In this document: positions 34,177 to 41,962 of the stretch, in pieces | Position numbering within the stretch: the first letter of the stretch is position 1 | Layout of the letters: each line of letters begins with the position of its first letter | Assembly (NCBI RefSeq): GCF_001428435.1 | Contig: NZ_LMSO01000001.1 | Span: 1,406,653 to 1,470,652, forward strand | Length of the DNA stretch: 64,000 bases | From: Arthrobacter sp. Soil782 | GTDB taxonomy: Bacteria > Actinomycetota > Actinomycetes > Actinomycetales > Micrococcaceae | Direction: 5' to 3' | Notes under the pieces: model-generated | The model's input: only the letters and a program-made list of their open reading frames with translations | Told to the model about the DNA's origin: nothing | The model's database searches: none | Translations under genes and position numbers: made by a program

Positions 34177-34776
34177 CTAGTGAGAGGTGGACAGGGGTGG
34201 GCCACGCAGCGGCCTCATGGTGAGCAGCGGCTGGAGGTAGTCGTGGACGGGAGCTGCGGGAATGACCGGGAGATCGGCCAGCGGCGGGAAAGTCACCAGC
34301 CGTGGCAGTGCGGCAAGCGGCCGCAGCCATTGCACTGCCAGTTCCAGTGCCGCTTCCCCGTGATAGAGCATCAGCGAGGTGACGATGACAGCGCCGGCGT
34401 GCGTCGCCAGCATGAGCGGGCTGTCGAACATGGAGAAGGCATGCGCGTGTTCCATGCCGCCGGCGGGTGCGCAGTGAACCTGTTGCGGACCGAAGTGCAC
34501 GCTGGAGGCAGGGACGCAGGCCGCCGTCGTCGTAAGCGTTGTGAACGCCTGGTGAAGCATTAGCTGACCGGCGCCGAGGATGCCGAGTACGGCGGGAAGT
34601 GGCAATTTCTTCCGCGAAAGGATGGTCACCGCGAGCAGCGTGGTGACCGCAAGCGTGCCGAGGATTAGCGGGCTGGGAAGCGCCGCTCCACCGGCAAGGT
34701 GAGCGCCTGCGGCAAGAAAGAAGATAACGACGGCGGTGGCAATCGCGCGTACGAGGCGCGCGTGCGTGCTGGCCAT
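34177..34776 (-). CDS. Small membrane protein upstream of ycnI
   Basis: A 199-residue protein with about five hydrophobic segments. Central extracytoplasmic loop contains HFGPQQVHC, GGMEHAHAFSMFD with several His and Met, suitable for copper contact. ATG follows the strong GGAAGGAGGAGA site. Proteins of this size and pattern precede DUF1775 genes in Actinobacteria, so a copper-linked role is plausible but inferred. No enzyme motif seen. Confidence 0.7.
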   Translation of the reverse strand: MASTHARLVRAIATAVVIFFLAAGAHLAGGAALPSPLILGTLAVTTLLAVTILSRKKLPLPAVLGILGAGQLMLHQAFTTLTTTAACVPASSVHFGPQQVHCAPAGGMEHAHAFSMFDSPLMLATHAGAVIVTSLMLYHGEAALELAVQWLRPLAALPRLVTFPPLADLPVIPAAPVHDYLQPLLTMRPLRGPPLSTSH

Positions 34777-34800
34777 CAGTCTCCTCCTTCCGCGATGCCG

Positions 34801-34836
34801 TTCTACTTCCTGTAGAAGTAGTAGGTTCTTCCTACT
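34801..34836 (-). promoter_or_regulatory. Tandem dyads upstream of the copper gene pair
   Basis: Two perfect inverted repeats lie 25-60 bases before the ATG at 34776: TTCTAC-N5-GTAGAA (34801-34817) and AGTAGG-N5-CCTACT (34820-34836), with centres 19 bases apart. An overlapping CTACTTC-N5-GAAGTAG is also present. Position and repeat form indicate a repressor operator, perhaps for a BlaI/CopY-type or other metal sensor not encoded in this window. Confidence 0.6.
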
Positions 34837-34893
34837 CTATTCGCTGCCGCTGACGCTTTGGCTCGGTCCTACCGCTCGTGGTGGGCAGGGCGG

Positions 34894-35361
34894 CTACTCG
34901 TGATGGTACGGTCGGCGCCCTGCAATTTCCTGGGACCGGTAGAGCTGCTCAGCCAGGATGAGCCGGACCAGTTGGTGCGGGAAGACGAGCGGTGAGAGGG
35001 ACCAGACGAAGTCGGCGCGCCGGTGCACTTCAGGATTGACGCCGTACGCTCCGCCGATGATCAGCGTGACGTTGCGGGAGTTGTCGAGGGGCTGCTGGAG
35101 GCGGGCAGCGAGTGTGGGGGAGTCCACGGCTTTGCCCCGCTCATCGAGCAGGAAGACGTAGTCGGTGGCGTTCTTCCCGCCCAGCCGTTCGAGGAGGCGT
35201 GCCGACTCCTCGTCACGGGCTGCGTCGCCTTCGCGGGCAGAATGCGGGAGGAGTTGCCAGGACAGGTCAAAGGGCTTCTTCAGCCGCTTCTCGTAGCGGG
35301 CAATGCCTTCGGCGACCCAGGGTTCGTGTTTCCGGCCGACGGCCAGCGCGCGTAATGCCAT
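34894..35361 (-). CDS. rlmH: 23S rRNA (pseudouridine-1915 N3)-methyltransferase RlmH
   Basis: A 155-residue SPOUT methyltransferase with the trefoil-knot motifs VFLLDERGKAVDS, TLIIGGAYGVNPEVHRRAD and the C-terminal SLSPLVFPHQLVRLILAEQ then YRSQEIAGRRPYHHE. It methylates pseudouridine 1915 of 23S rRNA using SAM. Length and C-terminal YHHE match RlmH exactly. Confidence 0.96.
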   Translation of the reverse strand: MALRALAVGRKHEPWVAEGIARYEKRLKKPFDLSWQLLPHSAREGDAARDEESARLLERLGGKNATDYVFLLDERGKAVDSPTLAARLQQPLDNSRNVTLIIGGAYGVNPEVHRRADFVWSLSPLVFPHQLVRLILAEQLYRSQEIAGRRPYHHE

Positions 35362-35452
35362 GGTCCAACGCTAATGCCGACGCGAAGCGAGTCAGCAGCC
35401 ATAGTGCCGCACAGGGCATGATGGCTGCTGCCCCGATGTACTCAGATGCGAC

Positions 35453-35860
35453 CTATGCAACGCCGAGCTGCTTGAGGATACCTGCCTCGTCGGAGCAGCC
35501 CCAGCGTTCCACGATCAACCCGTTCTCGAAGCGGGCCACCTGGATTCCGCGGATGCGGATGCTGCGTCCGGTCGGTTCAATACCCTGAAAAGGACCCTGG
35601 TGTGTCCCAGCGAGAGTCAGTACTACGGTGACCTTGTCTTCGTCTGCCATCAACACTTCAGGATTAAGCTCGAGGTCCGGGAAGGCGTTCAGGAAGTCAA
35701 CCCAGAAGTCGATAATGCCGCGGACACCCGGAGCGGCGTCCGGCGCGGGGTCATGGTCAACGACGTCCTGCGCAAACACTTCATCCAGCCGGTCCACCTC
35801 CCGGGCAGCGATGATGGAGCCGAGCTTTTCCTGTGCCTTGAGATTGATATCGCTGGACAT
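35453..35860 (-). CDS. SnoaL-like / ester cyclase family protein
   Basis: A 135-residue protein of the NTF2-like SnoaL fold: DEVFAQDVVDHDPAP, IIDFWVDFLNAFPDLE, GTHQGPFQGIEPTGRSI and ENGLIVERWGCSDEAGILKQLG are the standard stretches. Members cyclise or hydrolyse small molecules or have no known activity. ATG after AAGGAGG. Monocistronic; substrate not predictable. Confidence 0.82.
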   Translation of the reverse strand: MSSDINLKAQEKLGSIIAAREVDRLDEVFAQDVVDHDPAPDAAPGVRGIIDFWVDFLNAFPDLELNPEVLMADEDKVTVVLTLAGTHQGPFQGIEPTGRSIRIRGIQVARFENGLIVERWGCSDEAGILKQLGVA

Positions 35861-35953
35861 GGATGAGTCCTCCTTGGATTGTCAGTAGTCTTAGTACCCA
35901 CCATTGCCGTAAAGGTTTCCTGGCGCAACCGGTTGGACGAAAAGGAGCACTTC

Positions 35954-36721
35954 ATGAAGAAAATTCTCATGGTACTGACCAGCGTTTCCGAGATCAGCGA
36001 CACGGGAGAGGAGACCGGCTACAACGTCGCGGAGGCTGCACATCCCTGGAAAGTCTTCAAGGATTCCGGGCACTTTGTCGACTTTGCGTCCATCAAGGGC
36101 GGCCAGCCCCCGCGCGACGAGGTGGACACGGATGATCCCATTCAGGTCGCCTTCACCGAGGACGAGGTCACGCGTGCCGGGCTCTATAACACTGCCCGTG
36201 TCGACGTCGTTGATCCCGACCAGTACGACGCCGTCTACCTCGTGGGCGGCCACGGCACCATGTGGGACTTCCCGGACAGCGAAGGCTTGCAGAACCTGGT
36301 GGCCAGCATCTACAACTCCGGCGGCGTGGTTGGCGCGGTCTGCCATGGACCGGCCGGCCTGCTGAACGTGGAACTGGAGAACGGGTTCCGCCTCGTCGAG
36401 GGCCGGGAGGTGGCCGCCTTCACCAACGACGAGGAGGTCGCAGCAGGGAAGGACAAAGTCATCCCGTTCTTCCTGGCGGATCGACTTGAGGAACAGGGCG
36501 CCACCCACGTCTCCGCGGAGGTCTTCGCTGAGAAGGTCATCGTCGACGACCGTTTGGTGACCGGCCAGAACCCGGCCTCAGCCGCCGGAGTGGCCAAGGA
36601 GATGGAGAAGCTGCTGGCCGAGGTCATCCACCAGGAGAAGGCCGAGGAGCAGCATGACGCGGAGGCCCTGCGCGCCGAGAAGGACGCCAGGAAGACTGCT
36701 GCTGCGGACACCGAGCACTAA
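35954..36721 (+). CDS. DJ-1/PfpI family protein (class I glutamine amidotransferase-like)
   Basis: A 255-residue protein of the HchA/DJ-1 group. GGHGTMWDFPDSE and AVCHGPAGLL (nucleophilic Cys near 130) are the core motifs; likely a glyoxalase-III/deglycase or stress chaperone. The last 40 residues are a charged Glu/Lys/Ala helix not typical of the family. Start at MKKILMVLTSVSE after AAAAGGAGC. Ends in a strong terminator shared with tRNA-Ser. Confidence 0.88.
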   Translation: MKKILMVLTSVSEISDTGEETGYNVAEAAHPWKVFKDSGHFVDFASIKGGQPPRDEVDTDDPIQVAFTEDEVTRAGLYNTARVDVVDPDQYDAVYLVGGHGTMWDFPDSEGLQNLVASIYNSGGVVGAVCHGPAGLLNVELENGFRLVEGREVAAFTNDEEVAAGKDKVIPFFLADRLEEQGATHVSAEVFAEKVIVDDRLVTGQNPASAAGVAKEMEKLLAEVIHQEKAEEQHDAEALRAEKDARKTAAADTEH

Positions 36722-36748
36722 CGCAGATGCCCGCTTTTGGGTAAAACG

Positions 36749-36789
36749 AAACCCCTGCCTCCCGTTGCACAGAAGGGAAGCAGGGGTTT
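36749..36789. terminator. Terminator after the DJ-1 gene and tRNA-Ser(CGA)
   Basis: AAACCCCTGC (36749-36758) pairs with GCAGGGGTTT (36780-36789), flanked by A-rich and T-rich ends, so it can terminate in both directions between the DJ-1 gene and the opposite tRNA. Confidence 0.85.
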
Positions 36790-36797
36790 TCAGTTGG

Positions 36798-36884
36798 CGG
36801 TGACGGTGGGATTTGAACCCACGTTGGCTTTTACACCAAACAACATTTCGAGTGTTGCACCTTCGGCCGCTCGGACACGTCACC
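36798..36884 (-). tRNA. tRNA-Ser(CGA)
   Basis: Reading the minus strand: acceptor GGTGACG pairs with CGTCACC, the D-region starts TGTCCGAGCGGCC, the anticodon stem-loop CAACA-CTCGAAA-TGTTG gives anticodon CGA (codon UCG), a long variable arm typical of serine tRNA follows, and the T-loop is GGGTTCAAATCCC. CCA is not encoded. Confidence 0.95.
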
Positions 36885-36934
36885 AACGCCAACACTTTAC
36901 CGGCTGAGTGACTCTGTGCCCAAAACGGCGGACG

Positions 36935-37417
36935 CTAGAGGTCGACGACGTCGTTCTTCCCCGAATCAGGGCGCTCGCCGGTAACCATCCCCTTGGCAAT
37001 CTCGAAAGCCGCAACCACTCGTGGTGTATCAAGCGACCAGTATTCGGCGGTGTCGGCGTCCACCTTGATCAGGGCAACGGACGGATCATCCTTGCCGTCG
37101 AACCACGGCTCGACCGAAGAACTCCACAGCTCATCAATCTTGGCGCGGTCCTTCGTCAGCGTGGCCGTCCCCGCTACGGACAGATAGCCCTTGCCGCTGC
37201 TGATGGACACGTTCACCTGTGGGTTGGCGCGGATTTCATCCGCCTTCGGGGAGGGGTCCTCCGTGAAGAACCACAGGTCGCCGTCGAACTCTGCCTCCTG
37301 CACCGCGAGCGGCCGGCTCACAAGCTGGCCCTGGGCGTTCACAGTGGTGAGGATCGCGATATCAGCGTCCTTCACAATCTTCCTGAGTTCCTTCATGCCG
37401 TCCTGTTGAGAATTCAT
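36935..37417 (-). CDS. Pyridoxamine 5'-phosphate oxidase-fold protein (general stress protein 26-like)
   Basis: A 160-residue split-barrel flavin/deazaflavin-binding protein: ADIAILTTVNAQGQLVSRPLA at the N-terminus, DLWFFTEDPSPKADEI, VNVSISSGKGYLSVAGTATLTKD and a C-terminal TPRVVAAFEIAKGMVTGERP. Matches the GSP26-like group found in stress regulons; may bind FMN and act as a small oxidoreductase. ATG after AAGGAGC. Confidence 0.87.
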   Translation of the reverse strand: MNSQQDGMKELRKIVKDADIAILTTVNAQGQLVSRPLAVQEAEFDGDLWFFTEDPSPKADEIRANPQVNVSISSGKGYLSVAGTATLTKDRAKIDELWSSSVEPWFDGKDDPSVALIKVDADTAEYWSLDTPRVVAAFEIAKGMVTGERPDSGKNDVVDL

Positions 37418-37472
37418 TCCTGCTCCTTATCTCGGTGCGCGATTGGTAAGTACACTTAGCAATCACCCTACG

Positions 37473-37952
37473 TCATCCCCTCCGGGCGGCGAAGAACTCC
37501 TTCAACAGGGCTGCGCACTCGTCCTCGCGGACCCCGGGGAAAACTTCGGTCCAGTGGTTCAGCCGGCGTTCACGCAGCACATCAAACACTGACCCGGCAG
37601 CACCCGCCTTCTCATCCCAGGCGCCGAAGACCACGCGGGGAATCCGCGCAAGCACGCTTGCGCCCGCGCACATCGAACACGGCTCGAGCGTTACCACCAG
37701 CGTGCAGTCTGCCAGCCGCCAGGCGCCCAGCACGGCAGCCGCCCGCCGGATGGCCAGTACTTCCGCGTGGGCGGTGGGATCGCCGGTTGCCTCACGCTCA
37801 TTCCAGCCGGTGCCCAGCACTGTTCCATCAGGACCGACGACGACGGCGCCAATCGGCACGTCCGCCGTCTCACCCGCGTGCCGGGCGGCGGCCAGCGCCA
37901 GCTGCATCCACGCGGCATGGTCCCGCTTTGCGGGGGCGCGGTGGCTGGACAT
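37473..37952 (-). CDS. tadA: tRNA adenosine-34 deaminase / nucleoside deaminase
   Basis: A 159-residue deaminase. Zinc ligands and catalytic Glu are in TAHAEV and PCSMC; ADVPIGAVVVGPDG and HWTEVFPGVREDECAALLKEFF fit TadA, which converts A34 to inosine in tRNA-Arg(ACG), the very tRNA encoded at 42 kb. Start placed at MSSHRAPAKRD: the longer open frame upstream runs antisense through upp. A TATCAT box lies 6 bases before this ATG, suggesting leaderless mRNA. Divergent from upp with 22 bases between the start codons. Confidence 0.93.
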   Translation of the reverse strand: MSSHRAPAKRDHAAWMQLALAAARHAGETADVPIGAVVVGPDGTVLGTGWNEREATGDPTAHAEVLAIRRAAAVLGAWRLADCTLVVTLEPCSMCAGASVLARIPRVVFGAWDEKAGAAGSVFDVLRERRLNHWTEVFPGVREDECAALLKEFFAARRG

Positions 37953-37958
37953 GTGCCA

Positions 37959-37966
37959 ATGATACT
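37959..37966. promoter_or_regulatory. Overlapping -10 boxes of tadA and upp
   Basis: The 22 bases between the tadA and upp start codons hold GATACT (37961-37966), 8 bases before the upp ATG, and on the other strand TATCAT (37964-37959), 6 bases before the tadA ATG. The two boxes share four base pairs. -35 boxes are not recognisable. If real, both genes are leaderless and their polymerases compete. Confidence 0.45.
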
Positions 37967-37974
37967 TTTGAGCA

Positions 37975-38610
37975 ATGCGCGTTCTGGTAGTGGACCATCC
38001 CCTGGTGTCCCATAAATTGACGGTCCTGAGGGACAAGAACACTCCGTCTCCGGTCTTCCGGTTACTCACGGAGGAACTGGTGACACTGCTCGCGTATGAG
38101 GCCACCCGGGATGTGCGCGTTGAGCCGGTGCAGATCGAGACTCCTGTCACCACAACGGTCGGAACCGGCCTGGTCAAGCCGACGCCCCTCGTCGTTCCCA
38201 TTCTCCGCGCAGGTCTGGGCATGCTAGAGGGAATGACCCGCCTCGTGCCCACCGCGGAAGTCGGTTTTTTGGGGATGGCACGGAATGAGGAGACCCTCGA
38301 GGCCATCACTTACGCTGAACGGCTCCCTGATGACCTCACGGGCCGGCAGGTGTTCGTGCTCGATCCCATGCTGGCTACGGGAGGAACCCTCCGTGAGGCC
38401 ATCAAGTTTCTGTTCCGCCGCGGTGCAGCTGATGTCACCTGCATCTGCCTCCTTGCCGCGCCCGAGGGACTCGAGGTCCTCAAGCAGGAACTGGAGGGCA
38501 AAAACGTCACCATCGTCCTCGCCTCCATCGACGAGAAACTGAATGAAAACGCCTACATCGTGCCTGGCCTCGGTGACGCAGGCGACCGCCTCTACGGCGT
38601 CGTCGGCTAG
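37975..38610 (+). CDS. upp: Uracil phosphoribosyltransferase
   Basis: A 211-residue type I phosphoribosyltransferase salvaging uracil to UMP. The PRPP-binding loop is [15 protein letters not shown], the uracil-binding region [15 protein letters not shown] is at the C-terminus, and the flexible loop [14 protein letters not shown] is typical. ATG has no ribosome site; a GATACT box lies 8 bases upstream. Confidence 0.97.
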   Translation: MRVLVVDHPLVSHKLTVLRDKNTPSPVFRLLTEELVTLLAYEATRDVRVEPVQIETPVTTTVGTGLVKPTPLVVPILRAGLGMLEGMTRLVPTAEVGFLGMARNEETLEAITYAERLPDDLTGRQVFVLDPMLATGGTLREAIKFLFRRGAADVTCICLLAAPEGLEVLKQELEGKNVTIVLASIDEKLNENAYIVPGLGDAGDRLYGVVG

Positions 38611-38661
38611 CTGGCTCGATCGTCCACTATCCGGGCGCTCACCCTTGAGCACTTCCGGACA

Positions 38662-38678
38662 TCCAGAGGTTCTCTGGA
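38662..38678. terminator. Hairpin after upp
   Basis: TCCAGAG-GTT-CTCTGGA, a perfect 7-bp stem 51 bases after the upp stop. No T-run follows, so termination efficiency is doubtful; a protein-binding dyad is the alternative. Confidence 0.4.
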
Positions 38679-38840
38679 CAATATCCCGCTCTGAGATGCG
38701 CTCGCCACCTTTTCGTCTTCAAACGCCACGCAACGAGGCTGATGGTTTGACATTTTGTCTTCACTCGAAGCGTCCACCATGCGGACGCCCTACCATTGTT
38801 ACTTGTGCGTAGCTGATTGTTACGTGTAATAATTCGGATT
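38679..38840 (+). promoter_or_regulatory. Promoter region with ATTGTTAC direct repeats before the leader peptide
   Basis: Part of a 449-base gap between upp and the winged-helix regulator. It holds a dyad GCGTCC-N7-GGACGC (38770-38788), then two exact copies of ATTGTTAC (38795-38802 and 38816-38823) 21 bases apart, i.e. on the same DNA face. AATAAT (38828-38833) is an excellent -10 box 7 bases before a GTG, with TTGTGC as possible -35 at about 18 bases. The direct repeats overlap the -35 region as in OmpR-type operators; autoregulation by the downstream winged-helix protein is a reasonable guess. Confidence 0.5.
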
Positions 38841-38933
38841 GTGAACACCAACTCAGCAGCATCTGCAGCCGCAGCTTATTCCCCGGGCATCATGTCCGCG
38901 CAGGAATCTCGCTGCTGTCGAATGTGCGCGTAA
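38841..38933 (+). CDS. Small Cys-rich leader peptide candidate
   Basis: A 30-codon frame starting GTG and ending TAA, too short for usual gene calling. The product is Ala/Ser-rich and ends ESRCCRMCA, with three Cys codons in the last six. It begins exactly where transcription from the AATAAT box should start, so it could be translated leaderless. An internal ATG gives the 13-residue version MSAQESRCCRMCA. It is followed by small hairpins, AGCCC-N6-GGGCT near 38965 and GCCGT-N4-ACGGC at 39022-39035, before the regulator's start. Short polycysteine leaders are known to sense cysteine supply in actinobacteria. Function here is inferred, not shown. Confidence 0.45.
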   Translation: MNTNSAASAAAAYSPGIMSAQESRCCRMCA

Positions 38934-39059
38934 CGGTTTACCCCACCCTCTTACGCATTCCCTAGCCCAACGGCGGGCTCCACAGAAGCTCCATCTCGAC
39001 CGGGCACACCCCTGCATTCGAGCCGTGATGACGGCGATTCACCATGAGGTTGTTTGAAC

Positions 39060-39902
39060 ATGACCGTTTCTTCCGGATACGTCCACATTTCCCTCCGCAA
39101 CGCACAAAACCGCGCGAGTATTCAGCGCCAGACTTACGGGCAGCGCCCGGGGTTTCCGACCTACAGCCAACCGGCCGCACCCTCGTATGCGCCGGCCTAC
39201 GGACAGTTGAAGCCTGTGCCTACACCTGCTGACTCTGCCAACCCCATCACTGCGCCGGTCCCGGTGGTCACTCCCAACGGGATTCCCGGACCGCAGGCCG
39301 TAACGGCAGACACCACCGCCCGTGGATTCGTTCTCTACGTTGCACTGGACGAGGACACCGCTGCCGAGAATGACACCACGCTGAGCAAGCTGGCACAGGA
39401 CGTGCGGGCCTACGTCCGCACACTCGTCCCCGGCGCACAGAGCCACGCCGCCGTCGCGCTTGCTCCGGCAGACGCCGTCGGCACCGATATTGATGTTGTC
39501 CGGCAGGCGCTGGGTGACCCTACGGTGAACCGCCGTCAGCGCACCGAACAGCAGCCCACACCTCCTCCGGCTCCACGTCCCACCGGAGTGCTGATTGACC
39601 TGTCCCGGCGCGAGGTGCACCTCGACGGTGACATTCTGAACCTGACCTTCAAGGAGTTCGAACTCCTTAACTACCTGGTCGAGAATGCCTCGCGGACAGT
39701 TGGCCGCGAGGAACTGCTCAGCGGGTTGTGGCGCAATGCCGATGAGGTTCCGAATGAGCGCACCATTGACGTGCACATCCGCCGCCTGCGCTCGAAGCTT
39801 GGCCGTCTGGCCAACACGGTGCGCACGGTTCGCGGGCAGGGTTACCGCTTCTATGAGCACCCTGAAGTTGTGGTGTGGGCTGCTCCGGAGTACTCCATCT
39901 AA
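39060..39902 (+). CDS. Orphan winged-helix (OmpR-type) DNA-binding regulator
   Basis: A 280-residue protein. Residues from about 174 form an OmpR/PhoB-type winged helix: VLIDLSRREVHLDGDILNLT, KEFELLNYLVENASRTVGRE, NERTIDVHIRRLRSKLG and VRTVRGQGYRF. There is no receiver domain; the first 75 residues are Pro/Tyr/Gln-rich and low-complexity, and a small domain (RGFVLYVALDEDTAAENDTT) lies between. So it cannot be a classic phosphorylated response regulator. ATG 39060 was preferred; a TTG two codons earlier also fits the GAGG ribosome site. Preceded by the leader peptide and followed by a SixA-like phosphatase 28 bases on. Confidence 0.85.
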   Translation: MTVSSGYVHISLRNAQNRASIQRQTYGQRPGFPTYSQPAAPSYAPAYGQLKPVPTPADSANPITAPVPVVTPNGIPGPQAVTADTTARGFVLYVALDEDTAAENDTTLSKLAQDVRAYVRTLVPGAQSHAAVALAPADAVGTDIDVVRQALGDPTVNRRQRTEQQPTPPPAPRPTGVLIDLSRREVHLDGDILNLTFKEFELLNYLVENASRTVGREELLSGLWRNADEVPNERTIDVHIRRLRSKLGRLANTVRTVRGQGYRFYEHPEVVVWAAPEYSI

Positions 39903-39930
39903 GGTGCCGCTTTCCAAGTAGGGTGAGGGA

Positions 39931-40455
39931 ATGTCCTCCCACCATCTGAAGCGCCTGATGCTCCTGCGGCACGCGAAGTCGGACTGGCATTCGGATGTGC
40001 CGGACCATGAGCGGCCCCTGAGCGGACGGGGACACCGGGACGCGCCACTGATTGGGCGGTGGATGGTGGAGCACGACGCCCTGCCGGACCTCATTCTGAC
40101 GTCCAGCGCACTACGCGCGCGCCAGACCTGCATCTGGGTGTGCCAGGAGCTGGGGGAGAAGGCTCCGACTCCCCGGCTCGAGCCGAAACTGTATGCGGCA
40201 ACGGCCACGGAGATACTCGCGGTGATCAACCAGGTGCCGGACACCGCAACAAGCGTCCTGGTGATCGGGCACCTGCCCGGCATCCAGAACCTCGCCATGC
40301 GGCTCGCGTCTGTGGACTCCGATGAGGACGCTGTGGTTGACCTTGCCAGCCACTATCCGACGGCGGGACTCACCGTCCTCAGTCATGCCTCGCAGTGGGG
40401 GGAACTGGACGGGCGTGACGCCGAGGTGAGCAACTTCGTGGTCCGCCGCGCTTAA
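39931..40455 (+). CDS. SixA-like histidine phosphatase
   Basis: A 174-residue phosphoglycerate-mutase-fold enzyme. LMLLRHAKSDW carries the catalytic His, SSALRARQT the phosphate pocket Arg, and VIGHLPGIQ the second His. SixA-like proteins dephosphorylate phosphohistidine or small phosphoesters. Same strand as the winged-helix regulator with a short gap, perhaps co-transcribed. Stop shares TTAA with the opposite oxidoreductase. Confidence 0.9.
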   Translation: MSSHHLKRLMLLRHAKSDWHSDVPDHERPLSGRGHRDAPLIGRWMVEHDALPDLILTSSALRARQTCIWVCQELGEKAPTPRLEPKLYAATATEILAVINQVPDTATSVLVIGHLPGIQNLAMRLASVDSDEDAVVDLASHYPTAGLTVLSHASQWGELDGRDAEVSNFVVRRA

Positions 40456-41864
40456 AGCCCGTACTTCTCAAGCAGCCGGAGCCACACTTCGCTGATCGTT
40501 GGGTACGCGGGCACGGCGTGCCAGAGGCGGTGCAACGGAACCTCACCGGCAATGGCGATGGTCGCAGCGTGCAGGAGCTCGGCGACATCCGGCCCGGCGA
40601 AGGTCACGCCCACCAGAACCTTCCGTTCCTCGTCCACCACCATCTGCGCCCAGCCCGCATAGCCGTCGGCGTGGAGGGAAGATCCGGCAACCGACAGCTC
40701 CAATGACGTCTCGCTGACGTTCAGCCCGTCCTTGCGTGCTGTCTCGAGTGTCCGGCCCGCCATGGCGATTTCCGGATCGGTGAAGACAACCTGAGGGACG
40801 GCGTACGAATCCGCGGTGGCTGCAAACGGCCCCCACCTTTCCGGCGGCCCCTGCAGCTCGCCCTTCGCGCGGGCAACGATCGCATCCCCGGTCATCCGGG
40901 CCTCGTATTTGCCCTGATGGGTGAGGAGCACTTTCCCGGCGGCGTCGCCCACTGCGTAGAGCCAGGGATGGCCGTTGACCTGGCCGGAGTCATCAGTGTC
41001 CAGCCGCCGTGGTCCGAGCCCAAGTTCCTCGAGACCCAGCCCTGTCAGGGCAGGATGGCGCCCGGTGGAGACGAGCAGTTTTTCTGACTCCACGACGGTT
41101 CCGCCGGCGAGGCTCACACGGAAGCGGCCGGCGTCGTACGCAACTGATTCCGTACCGGTGTTCAGGTGGAGGGTGACGCCGTCGTGCTTCAGGCCCTGCT
41201 GCACCAGCCACGCCGCGGGTTCCGGGTAGCTGCCCAGCAGCCCACTCCGGGCGATCAGGGTGACCGCTGAACCAAGCCGGGCGTAGGCCTGCGCCAGTTC
41301 TGCACCTGCAACTCCGCCGCCCAGCACTGTGAGCGATTCCGGCACTTCCTTGGCGGACGTTGCTTCCCGCGTGCCCCAGAAGTTGAGGGCGTCGAGACCG
41401 TCGATGGGAGGAATGGTCGGTGTGGATCCGGTAGCGAGAACGACGGCGTGGCGCGCAACCAGGGTGGTGGCGCCGTCGTCGCTGGTCACCTCGATCCGAC
41501 GCTCGCCGGTGAGGCGGGCGCGGCCGCGGATCAGTGTGATCCCCGTCTTCTTCACCCATTCGACCTGCGAGGAATCATCCCAGTGCGAGGTGAATTCGTC
41601 GCGGCGGGCCAGTACCTGCTGGGCATCAAGTGTGCCGGTGACTGCCTCACGTGAGCCTGCGACCGCGCGCGCGGAGTGCAGGGCGGAACCCGGCCGCAGC
41701 AGTGCCTTCGACGGCATGCAGGCCCAGTAGGAACACTCGCCGCCCACCAGTTCCGACTCGACGAGGGTGGCGGAGAGCCCTCCCTGAATCACACGGGCGG
41801 CAGCATTCTCGCCCACCGCGCCGGCTCCGATAACAATGACGTCGGTGGTCTGCTCAGCACTCAT
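40452..41864 (-). CDS. Pyridine nucleotide-disulfide oxidoreductase (mercuric reductase/LPD-like)
   Basis: A 470-residue two-dinucleotide-binding flavoenzyme. FAD motif VIVIGAGAVGENAAARV at about 10, redox motif GGECSYWACMPSK with a CxxxxC pair, NAD motif VLGGGVAGAELAQAY, FAD motif YAVGDAAGKVLLTHQG, and dimerisation domain ending HAVPAYPTISEVWLRLLEKYGL, where the usual His-Pro pair is HAVPAYP. Substrate unknown; lipoamide specificity is unlikely without neighbouring dehydrogenase genes. Start MSAEQTTDV chosen; the upstream frame runs into the tRNA gene. Confidence 0.88.
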   Translation of the reverse strand: MSAEQTTDVIVIGAGAVGENAAARVIQGGLSATLVESELVGGECSYWACMPSKALLRPGSALHSARAVAGSREAVTGTLDAQQVLARRDEFTSHWDDSSQVEWVKKTGITLIRGRARLTGERRIEVTSDDGATTLVARHAVVLATGSTPTIPPIDGLDALNFWGTREATSAKEVPESLTVLGGGVAGAELAQAYARLGSAVTLIARSGLLGSYPEPAAWLVQQGLKHDGVTLHLNTGTESVAYDAGRFRVSLAGGTVVESEKLLVSTGRHPALTGLGLEELGLGPRRLDTDDSGQVNGHPWLYAVGDAAGKVLLTHQGKYEARMTGDAIVARAKGELQGPPERWGPFAATADSYAVPQVVFTDPEIAMAGRTLETARKDGLNVSETSLELSVAGSSLHADGYAGWAQMVVDEERKVLVGVTFAGPDVAELLHAATIAIAGEVPLHRLWHAVPAYPTISEVWLRLLEKYGL

Positions 41865-41928
41865 GGTCCTGAGCTTGGCACCGGAGATGCGGTGGGGCAA
41901 GCTCCGGGGAACGGGAGAGGTTAAACCA

Positions 41929-41956
41929 AAACCGCCCCGGTTGCCCGGAGCGGTTT
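41929..41956. terminator. Terminator after tRNA-Arg
   Basis: A 12-bp stem with one G-T pair (41929-41940 with 41945-41956) and a 4-base loop, A-rich on the left and T-rich on the right, 7-10 bases past the tRNA 3' end. Works in the minus direction (read-out GGTTTTGGTT). Confidence 0.85.
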
Positions 41957-41962
41957 GTTTAG

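Noticed and set aside
38740-38775. TTGACA at 38747 as a sigma-A -35 box
   Set aside because: No acceptable -10 lies 16-19 bases downstream; the AATAAT box at 38828 is too far.
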